A stretch of 64,000 bases of DNA. It comes from Roseburia hominis (GTDB taxonomy: Bacteria > Bacillota > Clostridia > Lachnospirales > Lachnospiraceae). Within the stretch, counting starts at the first letter, position 1. Each line of letters opens with the position of its first letter. The stretch spans positions 1 to 64,000 of the forward strand of contig JAETOE010000006.1 in the NCBI GenBank assembly GCA_021771815.1, written 5' to 3'. Both the position numbers and the translations under genes were made by a program. Positions 49,583 through 57,965 of this stretch are shown here, one piece after another. Below the pieces are notes generated by a model. It had not been told where the DNA came from. It did no database searches and was given only the letters and a program-made list of their open reading frames with translations.

Positions 49583-50172
49583 AGAATGTAACAATTATAA
49601 TTGCATCGGTCATTTTAGGTTTTATTGCACTGGTAAGCGTAATGACGATAACCGGACGTACTGACAGACAGACGGAGTTGTCAGAGAACCTACCGTCTGC
49701 CGTGGAAGAGACAATGAACACGCTGCTTGTAAAAAGGCAGTACCAGATCGCAGACAAAGAGGAATTTATCGCAGATTTTCGTGAAAATCTTGCGAAGGTG
49801 ATTGACAGTGAAGGTGAAATTACGGTCGATGTAGCGGGCATGGATATGGAAAAAGGCGTGCTGTCTGTACGGGTGACGTTGGATTATCTGCACCCGAACG
49901 GAGAGCCGGGAAGTGTAAGTTGTGAACGTACAGTGGTATTCGACCAGACAGAAGCGGAAAATGCCGGAATCTGCGTTGTGCGTTTTTATCTTACGCCGGA
50001 CGGGGAATGCTATAAACAGTACAAGCTTCATCCCGGTGAATGCCCGGCTCCTTTAAGAAGTCCGCAGTCAGCATATGGCAGTTTTGCGGGATGGTTCGAT
50101 GCAGACGGGAATTTGATTGATTTTTCACAGCCCGTGGATAGGGACATGACCTATTATGCAAGGTGGAGTTGA
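49579..50172 (+). CDS. TM-anchored protein with InlB-like repeat (ICE2)
   Basis: 'FAGWFDADGNLIDFSQPVDRDMTYYARWS'; paralog of 21234..21800. Confidence 0.65.
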   Translation: MKNVTIIIASVILGFIALVSVMTITGRTDRQTELSENLPSAVEETMNTLLVKRQYQIADKEEFIADFRENLAKVIDSEGEITVDVAGMDMEKGVLSVRVTLDYLHPNGEPGSVSCERTVVFDQTEAENAGICVVRFYLTPDGECYKQYKLHPGECPAPLRSPQSAYGSFAGWFDADGNLIDFSQPVDRDMTYYARWS

Positions 50173-50253
50173 AAAAGAGGTAAAAGAGGTTTATACTATA
50201 AGTAGGTGATACGGCGGATGTAGGAAGCCCTGCATCCGGTGAGGAGGAAAGAC

Positions 50254-51648
50254 ATGAAAAGAAAAGCATTTTTATTAACATTCGTAATGATGATGGCAGG
50301 AATGACCGGATGCGGGGCGAAGGAACTTGCGCTTGTATCAGACCGGGTGGAGGTAGAGCTTGGAAGTGAGCTTGATACAACAGTTACAAAGTATGTTGAT
50401 CTGGGCGAGACGGCAGCGGCAGACGTAAGCGTCGATTTTTCGGCGGTGGATGTCTTGGCAGTCGGTTCATATACGGCGACCGTTATTTCCGGCGACCAGA
50501 CAGCAGAATTTGAGGTCGATGTGGTAGATACGACAGCTCCGGCAGTAGAGGTGTTGGAGGACGTGAAAGTGGCGGCGGGAATGCCGCTTTATGCAAAGGA
50601 CGTGATTACAGATATCACGGAATTAAGCGGAAATGCGGAAGTAAAATTTACAGTTGCGACGTCGCAACAGGAAGATGCAGCGGAAGCGACAGAGAGTGTA
50701 GAGGAAGGAACGGAAGAAGCGGCGGAGGAAACAGAAACGGCGGAGAGTACGGAGCTTCCGACATTGGAAGAGATGTTTAAGCTTGGGGATGTAACGTGTC
50801 AGAATGCGGTCGTGACCTTTGAGGAAGTTGGCAAATATGACGTTGCCGTGATCGTAGCGGACGCATCCGGCAATGAGACAACTGTTCCGGTGTGTGTGAT
50901 TGTCGGTGATGTTCCGGTATTCTCGGGTATCGAAGATTTGACAGTGGCACTTGGAACGGACGCAGAAGAGGTTGATTATCTGGACGGTGTGACGGCGGTC
51001 GATTGTAACGGGAATGATCTGACGGAAGATGTCGTATGTGATTCTTCGGCGGTTGATCTTACGACAGCGGGTGAGTATGAGATTACTTATACTGTAACGG
51101 ATGAAAACGGGTTTAAAGCAGAGCAGACCGCGACCGTGACCGTAGAGGAAAAGAGCGGTAAGACGGACGCCGCAAAGAAAAATACATCCAGTAAGACGGA
51201 TGCAAAGTCTGACACGAAGAAGAACGACAGCACGACGGGAACGAGCGGTAATAACAATTCCGGCACAAGCGCGAATGTAAATGCGTCCAGTGGTAATACG
51301 AACAGTGGCGCAAACACATCAAGTGATGCAGGAAATAGTAATGTGTCAAATACGGATGCCGGAAATGCGGGAAATAATAGTAGTTCTGGTGCAAATGCGG
51401 GAAATACGAGCACGCCGGGTGCAGATACAGGGAATACGAGCGCACCAAGTACAGATACAGGAAATACGAGTGCACCAAGTACACCGACACCGGAAACGCC
51501 AAGTACACCGGATGCGGGAAGTGTGTCAAATGATAATCAGCAGACATCGGATGACCTAGGGGATTTAGGATTTGAAATTTTGAGTCCGGATGAAGCGGGT
51601 TCTGGTGAAGATTTATCTGCGGGTGATGGTACATCGGTTTGGAATTAG
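50254..51648 (+). CDS. Ig-like lipoprotein with low-complexity stalk (ICE2)
   Basis: Lipobox 'MAGMTGCGAKEL'; paralog of 25201..26685; contains VATSQ insert. Confidence 0.75.
   Translation: MKRKAFLLTFVMMMAGMTGCGAKELALVSDRVEVELGSELDTTVTKYVDLGETAAADVSVDFSAVDVLAVGSYTATVISGDQTAEFEVDVVDTTAPAVEVLEDVKVAAGMPLYAKDVITDITELSGNAEVKFTVATSQQEDAAEATESVEEGTEEAAEETETAESTELPTLEEMFKLGDVTCQNAVVTFEEVGKYDVAVIVADASGNETTVPVCVIVGDVPVFSGIEDLTVALGTDAEEVDYLDGVTAVDCNGNDLTEDVVCDSSAVDLTTAGEYEITYTVTDENGFKAEQTATVTVEEKSGKTDAAKKNTSSKTDAKSDTKKNDSTTGTSGNNNSGTSANVNASSGNTNSGANTSSDAGNSNVSNTDAGNAGNNSSSGANAGNTSTPGADTGNTSAPSTDTGNTSAPSTPTPETPSTPDAGSVSNDNQQTSDDLGDLGFEILSPDEAGSGEDLSAGDGTSVWN
50653..50668. repeat. Palindrome GTTGCGACGTCGCAAC, coding copy 3
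   Basis: Exact; encodes VATSQ. Confidence 0.95.
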
Positions 51649-51666
51649 TGGAGGAAAATTGAATTA

Positions 51667-54441
51667 ATGACAAAGAAAGGGATATATGAAAGACTGCTAC
51701 GGTTGGTGGCAGTCTTTTTGATTGGAATATTTTGTTTTTTGACAGTGTTTTTTGACGCCCGCGTGGAAGCTGCTGTTACAGGGCAGGAAACAAGTGAAAT
51801 GTTAATTAATACGGCAATCGGGCGATATAAGCTTAATTATACCGGGAACACAAATCATTATGCTTACTGGAATAGTGAGACTGGACGGGAAGTTGTGAAT
51901 CATATTTATAATGATGCGGGTATTGGTTCGAACAGTTCAACGGCTGTTTTAACAAGAACACCAGGAGCGTCAAATATCAAGTATGCATTTTTGGTGTGGG
52001 AAACAAGGTCGCCGGAAGCGGTGAATCGGGCAGTAGGAATTATTACACCGAATGGAAAACAGTTTGGCATTGTGCCGACCTACGCAATTAATGACTGGCG
52101 CGTGGTCGGCGGTGCTGGAGCTAAATCTATGTATTGTATGGCTGCGGATGTGACGGCGGTTGTACAAAGTGCAGGCTATGGCAATTACTCTGTTTGTAAT
52201 ATTCCGCGTTGGTATTGGGGCGAAAACGGCGATACTGGCGGTGGTGAATCTCCCGGTTCATGGCAGTTAATCGTTGTGGAAGAGGGAAAGGATTTTCCGG
52301 TACGGGCAGTTACTTTGGATATGGGCGCACGGTTTAAACTTGAGGAAAATCTTGAATCTACTATTAATTTCTCGGATGGTGTTACGACAAAATCCATCGG
52401 AACAGCAACAGGACAGATTTTTTTCGGGGCTTCCAATGTGAGTGGGGTGAATGGTTCGGTCGCAATGACAGAGAATATTTCTGCTTACGATGAAAGTGGT
52501 AGATTTATTACAAATGCGGTGTCGAACACCACGACAAGGGCAGGACTTTACAGAAATGGAAATCTTGTGAACAGTCGCGATAATATAGATGGCTGTATCC
52601 GTATGGATTTGTCTGATGTCGACGGCGGTATTGGCAATCATGCAAAGACATTGAAAAGTTACATAGAAAATACCGGGTGGACAACCTTTTTCTTGTTTGG
52701 TACAGCGGTAGATATCGCATTCCCGGATTTTGAAGCGTACCAGACAACGACAGTTAATAGTTCTACGGGCGTGATGGTGCAGGGAAGCATTAAGAACGTG
52801 TCAGCGGCGGCAAATACCGGAATTTATGACGGTAAGCTTGTTGTATATATTGACGGGGGCTTGAATATCACAGATGCAACCGCGTTTGTGAATGGTATAT
52901 CTGTTCCGGGCAGTGTGAGCGGTAATCAGGTAACATTTACCGGGCTTGACAATCTTACGACGGGGAACGTGATTACTTACGCTATTAGCTGTCAGCCGAA
53001 CGGCACGGGAAATGGGCGTTATGACAATAGCGATAATTTCTCGGGACGTCTCCGGGCAGATGGAGCGAATACGGGCTATCCGGTAGATAATGTGTGTATT
53101 TCCTCGTCATATGCACTTGCAAAGTATAAGTTGACGGTAAATGCGGGAAATGGCATTGAAAGTGTGAGCGGCGGCGGTGATTATATTTTCGGTCAGACGG
53201 TGAATATCAATGCAGTTGTGAAAAAAGGCTATCACTGGAAGGATTGGACAGGAAATTATAATACGGCGGTACAAAATTATCGTTTTCGGATGCCTGCAAG
53301 TGATGTCACACTTACGGCGAATGCAGAAGCAAACGAATATATCTTACATTTTGAAACGAACGGCGGAGCAGAGGTTACGCCAATCCCAGATATGACAATA
53401 CGCTATGATGAAACGGTCACACTGCCGGATGCGACGGGTGCATACGTAAAATATACATTAGACGGCGTGAATGTGACGTCAGATGTGTTGAACGGTACGA
53501 TTTCCTTATCCAGTCAGAATGAAACGGAAGAAGAGCCGGAAACGGATGGAGAGAACGCAATTGCGACGTCGCAACCGGAAGAGGATGCGGAAGTGGCAGG
53601 CGTAGCGGAGACATCAGAGCAGGACGCGGCAGAACAGACAGAGCCGGGGCTTGAGGAAACACCGGAAGAAGGAGAGCGCGACAAAGCCGCCTATGAATCC
53701 GTATATATGGGATGGGCGACAGAAGCGGAAAAAGACTATTTCGAACCGCAGTGGACGGCGGGGGCATCTTTGGAGGTTTCTGCGCTTGTAGATGCTATGG
53801 GTGTGACAGAGCAGAACGGCGCGACAATCAACTTGTATGCGGTGTGGGATGATTGTCCTTGGATAAAGGCACAGACGCTTTATTACTCCTTAGAACAGGC
53901 GCAGAGTGGGTTTATTACGGTAGATGAAATATTAAGCCATGCGACGGCGTATGACAGGGAAGACGGCGAACTGATCGCGCCGGGGGAACATGACGATGGT
54001 ACGTCGTTTACTATCCCGGACTATATGCCGACAGACTTTACACAGTTTGACAGTGAGGGCGGATGTACGGAAAATCTGACGGTCGTTGACAGTGCGGGGA
54101 ATATCTACCGTAAAATGATATGGGTGTATATCGTTGACACAGCGGCGACGGAGGTATTGCCGGAAGGAACAACACGCTTCATCAACGAGTATTATTATTA
54201 TCAGCCGTATGACCTCGGAGGGCTTCGGGATGATTCTGTTTGGAAGACTGACCCGGAATATGTACAGACGTTGACGGAAGCGTTTAAAAACTTAAAGAAT
54301 GATACGCCGATAGAAAGCTACCATTCCACGTATGAGGAAAACCTTGAAATGAGAGAGTACATAGATGAGCACGGTTTCGGAAATAGTAAAGAACCGGATG
54401 CGTTGCGGGGATTTTATGACCGGTTTATGGCGCAGGATTAG
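51667..54441 (+). CDS. Large secreted InlB-like repeat protein (ICE2)
   Basis: Paralog of 26703..29885; contains palindrome-encoded IATSQ. Confidence 0.75.
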   Translation: MTKKGIYERLLRLVAVFLIGIFCFLTVFFDARVEAAVTGQETSEMLINTAIGRYKLNYTGNTNHYAYWNSETGREVVNHIYNDAGIGSNSSTAVLTRTPGASNIKYAFLVWETRSPEAVNRAVGIITPNGKQFGIVPTYAINDWRVVGGAGAKSMYCMAADVTAVVQSAGYGNYSVCNIPRWYWGENGDTGGGESPGSWQLIVVEEGKDFPVRAVTLDMGARFKLEENLESTINFSDGVTTKSIGTATGQIFFGASNVSGVNGSVAMTENISAYDESGRFITNAVSNTTTRAGLYRNGNLVNSRDNIDGCIRMDLSDVDGGIGNHAKTLKSYIENTGWTTFFLFGTAVDIAFPDFEAYQTTTVNSSTGVMVQGSIKNVSAAANTGIYDGKLVVYIDGGLNITDATAFVNGISVPGSVSGNQVTFTGLDNLTTGNVITYAISCQPNGTGNGRYDNSDNFSGRLRADGANTGYPVDNVCISSSYALAKYKLTVNAGNGIESVSGGGDYIFGQTVNINAVVKKGYHWKDWTGNYNTAVQNYRFRMPASDVTLTANAEANEYILHFETNGGAEVTPIPDMTIRYDETVTLPDATGAYVKYTLDGVNVTSDVLNGTISLSSQNETEEEPETDGENAIATSQPEEDAEVAGVAETSEQDAAEQTEPGLEETPEEGERDKAAYESVYMGWATEAEKDYFEPQWTAGASLEVSALVDAMGVTEQNGATINLYAVWDDCPWIKAQTLYYSLEQAQSGFITVDEILSHATAYDREDGELIAPGEHDDGTSFTIPDYMPTDFTQFDSEGGCTENLTVVDSAGNIYRKMIWVYIVDTAATEVLPEGTTRFINEYYYYQPYDLGGLRDDSVWKTDPEYVQTLTEAFKNLKNDTPIESYHSTYEENLEMREYIDEHGFGNSKEPDALRGFYDRFMAQD
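53561..53574. repeat. Palindrome TTGCGACGTCGCAA, coding copy 4
   Basis: Exact 14 bp; encodes IATSQ. Confidence 0.95.
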
Positions 54442-54463
54442 GTGAAAAGAAGATTAGAAAATG

Positions 54464-54502
54464 AAAAGGAAGATGACTGAATACAGCATCTTCCTTTTTT
54501 GG
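54464..54502 (+). terminator. Intrinsic terminator
   Basis: AAAAGGAAGATG...CATCTTCCTTTTTT. Confidence 0.8.
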
Positions 54503-54763
54503 TTAAAGGGTGTTGAAATAATCGAACCAAGCTTCAAGAATATCCGCCCTGTTTTCCAGAATATAGCGGGCGATTTTCTTTAGATCGTTTTGTGGAATCT
54601 GACTGTTGTTGTGTTCCAGTCGGATGCCGTCTCCGGTAATCCAAAACTTTGTGGCGTTTGATGATTGTTTTCCTTTACAAACATGAATATGCGGCGGTTC
54701 GGCGTTCTCGTTCGACCAGAAAAAGAATTTATAGCCGAGAAAATCAAGCAAAGCTTTAGGCAT
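54503..54763 (-). CDS. DUF4160-like protein
   Basis: 'FFWSNENAEPPHIHVCKGK'. Confidence 0.75.
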   Translation of the reverse strand: MPKALLDFLGYKFFFWSNENAEPPHIHVCKGKQSSNATKFWITGDGIRLEHNNSQIPQNDLKKIARYILENRADILEAWFDYFNTL

Positions 54764-55019
54764 TTTCGCCGCCTCCCTTCTGTGCGAAATCCCAGATCAG
54801 GGATGAATTGTTTTTGGCGTATTTTCTAAGCTTTAGGATTTCATCTTCTGAAAATCCGAAAGACTTATAGACGATTTCACCGGGAAGGGTTAGGTCGAGA
54901 AAATCAAAGCCGTCATTATTTGGACGCTCAAAGTGAACTTTTACGATGTCGAATCCGTCTTTTTCCTGCAGTGCGCTGTGCGTCGTAGTGATGTCGTTTA
55001 CGGTGGAATAGTAGTACAT
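54756..55019 (-). CDS. Small hypothetical partner of the DUF4160-like gene
   Basis: Overlaps the DUF4160-like ORF by 8 nt. Confidence 0.5.
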   Translation of the reverse strand: MYYYSTVNDITTTHSALQEKDGFDIVKVHFERPNNDGFDFLDLTLPGEIVYKSFGFSEDEILKLRKYAKNNSSLIWDFAQKGGGENA

Positions 55020-55022
55020 GGT

Positions 55023-55241
55023 TTACACCTCGCTTTTTTGGTTGTCTGGAATGTATTCCAGAATGTCGCCGGGTTGACAGTTGAGAAGGCTGCAAATGCA
55101 TTCAAGGGGTTTAATACCTACAATTTTATTTTCGCGTAGATATTGGATAGCGCTTTCGTTGAGAAGCTTTTCTCTGCGCAAACGTGTAGTATTATATCCT
55201 GCATCCTTAAGTTGTTGTAAAATATTTGTTTTATATATAAA
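55023..55241 (-). CDS. XRE-family/YozG-like HTH regulator
   Basis: 'NESAIQYLRENKIVGIKPLECICSLLNCQPGDILEYIPD'. Confidence 0.75.
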   Translation of the reverse strand, partial: FIYKTNILQQLKDAGYNTTRLRREKLLNESAIQYLRENKIVGIKPLECICSLLNCQPGDILEYIPDNQKSEV

Positions 55242-55268
55242 CATCTGTGTTACCTCCTTATATATAAA

Positions 55269-55390
55269 ATACATGATTTTTCATTCAAAGTCAATACATG
55301 AAAAATAGTGCAAAATACACGAAAAGCCATGTATAAATACATGAAAAATCGTGCAAATTGCGAATTGAAAATACATGAAAAATCATGTAT
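55269..55390. promoter_or_regulatory. Operator array: five ATACATGAAAAATC(A/G)TG-type sites, last one abutting TATAAT
   Basis: Copies at 55269-55284, 55294-55310, 55315-55334, 55337-55353, 55371-55390. Confidence 0.7.
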
Positions 55391-55441
55391 TATAATATCA
55401 TAAGGAACAGGAAAACAACAAAGAAAACGGAGGAAACGGAT

Positions 55442-55630
55442 ATGAGAGAAGAACTTAGAAAAAGAATCATAGAAGCAAATAAGATTATTGAGAATCTTAA
55501 AAGCAAAGGCTATCTGGTAGGTTGGAATGAAAAGAATAGAAGAACAGAAATTTATATCCCGGGAGGTGTTTACGGAGTATCTCGGACAGTTGGTTATATC
55601 ACAAAGGAAAATAAAGTGGTTATGTTTTAG
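55442..55630 (+). CDS. Hypothetical protein; stop codon overlaps ribozyme 1
   Basis: GGAGG RBS; MREELRKRIIEANKIIENLKSKGYLVGWNEKNRR... Confidence 0.55.
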   Translation: MREELRKRIIEANKIIENLKSKGYLVGWNEKNRRTEIYIPGGVYGVSRTVGYITKENKVVMF

Positions 55631-55695
55631 CCGAAACGCTCCACCTCTGGGGCGTCCACCGCGGAACGGTCTCCCGGTGCTGATGATGGTAGACC
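55629..55695 (+). ncRNA. Type II hammerhead ribozyme 1
   Basis: GCC-GAAA; stem III ACGCTCC/GGGGCGT; C17 at 55656; stem I CACCG/CGGTG; CTGATGA 55680-55686; pseudoknot GGTCT/AGACC. Confidence 0.85.
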
Positions 55696-55723
55696 AGATA
55701 ATGAAAGGTTAAAAGGTGAGAAT

Positions 55724-55885
55724 ATGAGCGAATACATCTACACAGAGAAAGCAGAAAAAAGAGCAGAAGCATTAGGACTTGAAGAGAGAAAAGCCGGAAC
55801 GGTTGCAATGATCGGACACAAACCATTGCAGGGCGGAATGACAGCGCAAGCGTGGAAGAAGAAGGGCTACGTTATAGAGGTGTAA
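55724..55885 (+). CDS. 53-aa hypothetical protein (not in ORF track)
   Basis: MSEYIYTEKAEKRAEALGLEERKAGTVAMIGHKPLQGGMTAQAWKKKGYVIEV. Confidence 0.5.
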   Translation: MSEYIYTEKAEKRAEALGLEERKAGTVAMIGHKPLQGGMTAQAWKKKGYVIEV

Positions 55886-55901
55886 ATGGAGGTTGAAGGA
55901 T

Positions 55902-56099
55902 ATGAAAGCACATGAAAAATGCAAATGGGCGGTAGCATATAAAATTGGCGGAGAAAATTATGATGATAGAAAAGAGCGTATAGGTGTAACGGCATTGTTT
56001 AATTATTCGGATTTGGCACAGGATTTTATTGAAAAGTGTTTGCCGGAAGAAACAAAAGAAAAATTTTTTGTTATATATGTGGATGATTTACCGGATTAA
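55902..56099 (+). CDS. Hypothetical protein; stop codon abuts ribozyme 2
   Basis: MKAHEKCKWAVAYKIGGENYDDRKERIGV... Confidence 0.5.
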   Translation: MKAHEKCKWAVAYKIGGENYDDRKERIGVTALFNYSDLAQDFIEKCLPEETKEKFFVIYVDDLPD

Positions 56100-56100
56100 A

Positions 56101-56165
56101 GCCGAAACGGTCAGAACTGACCGTCAGCCGAGGGATAGCCGCCCGGCTCTGATGATGGCAGGCTA
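56101..56165 (+). ncRNA. Type II hammerhead ribozyme 2
   Basis: GCC-GAAA; stem III ACGGTCA/TGACCGT; C17 at 56125; stem I AGCCG/CGGCT; CTGATGA 56149-56155; pseudoknot TAGCC/GGCTA. Confidence 0.88.
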
Positions 56166-56191
56166 CAGCGTAAAAAGCGGAGGAAAAGAAA

Positions 56192-56368
56192 ATGAAGAAT
56201 GATGAAAATATGGTATTAACGCTTACGAAATCAGAGGTTATAGATATCAGAGAAGCTCTTTTTGAACTCTCGGAAGCTAACAGAGATGAAGCAAATAAAG
56301 GATGCAAATGGATTTGTTTAAGTGAGAAAATTTTTTCTCAATTTAAAAAACAGGATGTAGAACAATAA
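56192..56368 (+). CDS. 58-aa hypothetical protein (not in ORF track)
   Basis: RBS GGAGG; MKNDENMVLTLTKSEVIDIREALFELSEANRDEANKGCKW... Confidence 0.5.
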   Translation: MKNDENMVLTLTKSEVIDIREALFELSEANRDEANKGCKWICLSEKIFSQFKKQDVEQ

Positions 56369-56400
56369 GAAAACAGCAAAGGAAGGAGAGGAAAACCATT

Positions 56401-56634
56401 ATGAGCGAAAAGGAAAGAAAAATCTTGCAAAGGATATGTATAAAAATGAAGTTCAAGGATTTGCTATTTAATGCAAAAAGAGGTTTTGAAGAAAATTTTC
56501 GTGCGGAATATAGAGAACTGTATGGAATGATCTTTTACATGGAAGGTGTAGGGGATATTTCGGAAGAAAACGGCGCAAAAGTAAAGAAGTTAGCACGGAC
56601 AATTAGTAAAAAATATAATATTTTGCGCTACTGA
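56401..56634 (+). CDS. Hypothetical protein
   Basis: GGAAGGAGAGG RBS, intact ORF. Confidence 0.5.
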   Translation: MSEKERKILQRICIKMKFKDLLFNAKRGFEENFRAEYRELYGMIFYMEGVGDISEENGAKVKKLARTISKKYNILRY

Positions 56635-56673
56635 ACCATGATGCGGGTTGATCTGGAAAAGGAGTAAAAAGGT

Positions 56674-56850
56674 ATGAAAAGATTTAGAGATTTTTATGGA
56701 AATTGTGCTTATATTAGAGGGTTTGGAAACGGATCATGCAGATTGACTATATATGTTAACGGGAAGCTTGTTAAAAGAAGAGATTATAAAAGTGAAAAAG
56801 GCGCAAGAATCGCATTAGGAAGATTTGGCGATAGTTTTTTCGAAGTGTAA
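56674..56850 (+). CDS. 58-aa hypothetical protein (not in ORF track)
   Basis: MKRFRDFYGNCAYIRGFGNGSCRLTIYVNGKLVKRRDYKSEKGARIALGRFGDSFFEV. Confidence 0.5.
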   Translation: MKRFRDFYGNCAYIRGFGNGSCRLTIYVNGKLVKRRDYKSEKGARIALGRFGDSFFEV

Positions 56851-56900
56851 TATTTTCCACAAAAGTTTTGCCGCATTTGCACAGATGGAGGAAAAAAGCT

Positions 56901-57131
56901 ATGGGTGAAGAGAAAAGAAAGAATACATGCAGGATATACATAGACGCGAAAATGAAGGATTTAAAATTCTTAACGGCTTACAGGTCAAATGAAGTCTTTA
57001 ATTCTGCATATGACAACTTATCCGGTGCGCTGGTATACATGTGCTATGCGGGTGATATTACAGAAGTTGAATTGAAAGAACGGCAGGAAGAATTATACAG
57101 CATCCGGGAAAAATATAACAACCATTATTAG
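56901..57131 (+). CDS. Hypothetical protein
   Basis: Intact ORF with upstream GGAGG; weak similarity in layout to 56401..56634. Confidence 0.45.
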   Translation: MGEEKRKNTCRIYIDAKMKDLKFLTAYRSNEVFNSAYDNLSGALVYMCYAGDITEVELKERQEELYSIREKYNNHY

Positions 57132-57143
57132 CCATAACCAATA

Positions 57144-57402
57144 GTCGGAACGCCTCGGCGAAAATCTCCGGGGCGTAGAAGATTAAATTCGGGCGTGAGA
57201 CCCGAGCCGCTGCTTTTGCGGAATCGGCTAGTAGAGCAGGCACATAATGAAATCATAGCCGGAAGCTTCCGTAGCCGGGAACGCATCAGCGTTTTCCTTG
57301 ATTACATAGCTTGATACGTGGAACATGCTAATACATGGAATGCCCAGCCGTTGCCCGAACAATGCCTTGTGAGGGTCGCCCGTAAAGGGCGAAGTGGCAC
57401 AT
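57144..57402 (+). repeat. Structured non-coding repeat copy A (ncRNA/ssDNA-element candidate)
   Basis: ~259 nt near-identical to 57966-58223; hairpins TTCGGG-CGTGAGA-CCCGAG, AGCCGC...GCGGAATCGGCT, CGCCC-GTAAA-GGGCG. Confidence 0.75.
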
Positions 57403-57626
57403 ATCCGCGTTTGGAAATGCAGCATACCAGACGCATGATCTTTAACAGCACGAAAAAGCATTATCTGAAATGAAAGAAAAGTGGCATGCCTGTGTCAATT
57501 TCTGAAATGGCAGGATGCCCGGTATTTCGTGACTTATTGTGTCTGGTTTGTATTTTTTTATGTGTCAGAGATAAAAACGGGAGCATTTCGGGCAGAACGG
57601 CGGCAGGACAAAGCCGCTACATGAGA

Positions 57627-57765
57627 TTTCTTCCAGATTGCGGCGACAGCGGAGCACACGAACCCGCCGCGCACGCGGACGGAGTGTAAGCAGTGCAGCG
57701 GCGAGGTGAAGTGTGAGCCGCGAAGCCGGAATCTGGAAGAAAGCCGGAGGGCGAAGCCCTCCGGC
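57627..57765. other. GC-rich structured region upstream of oriT candidate
   Basis: 13-bp stem TTTCTTCCAGATT/AATCTGGAAGAAA (57627-57639/57730-57742); hairpin GCCGGAGGGC-GAA-GCCCTCCGGC (57743-57765). Confidence 0.7.
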
Positions 57766-57768
57766 GTG

Positions 57769-57792
57769 ACCCCCGGAATGTAACACGGGGGT
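57769..57792. other. oriT: oriT candidate of Tn916/ICEBs1 type
   Basis: ACCCCCGGAATGTAACACGGGGGT fits the ACCCCC-N-TAACA-GGGGGT inverted repeat. Confidence 0.65.
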
Positions 57793-57965
57793 AGAAATGC
57801 AAAAGAAAAAAGGAAAAGACAGACAGAAAAGCCCGAAAATATCGGGAAAATCAGACATTGCAAAAATGTGAACTGACAGGGGGCAAAGTTCACATTTCTT
57901 TTTTTAGATAAAATGCATTTGTTCGCGCTAGTGAAACAGAAAATGCAGGCATGCCGCGACCAGTG

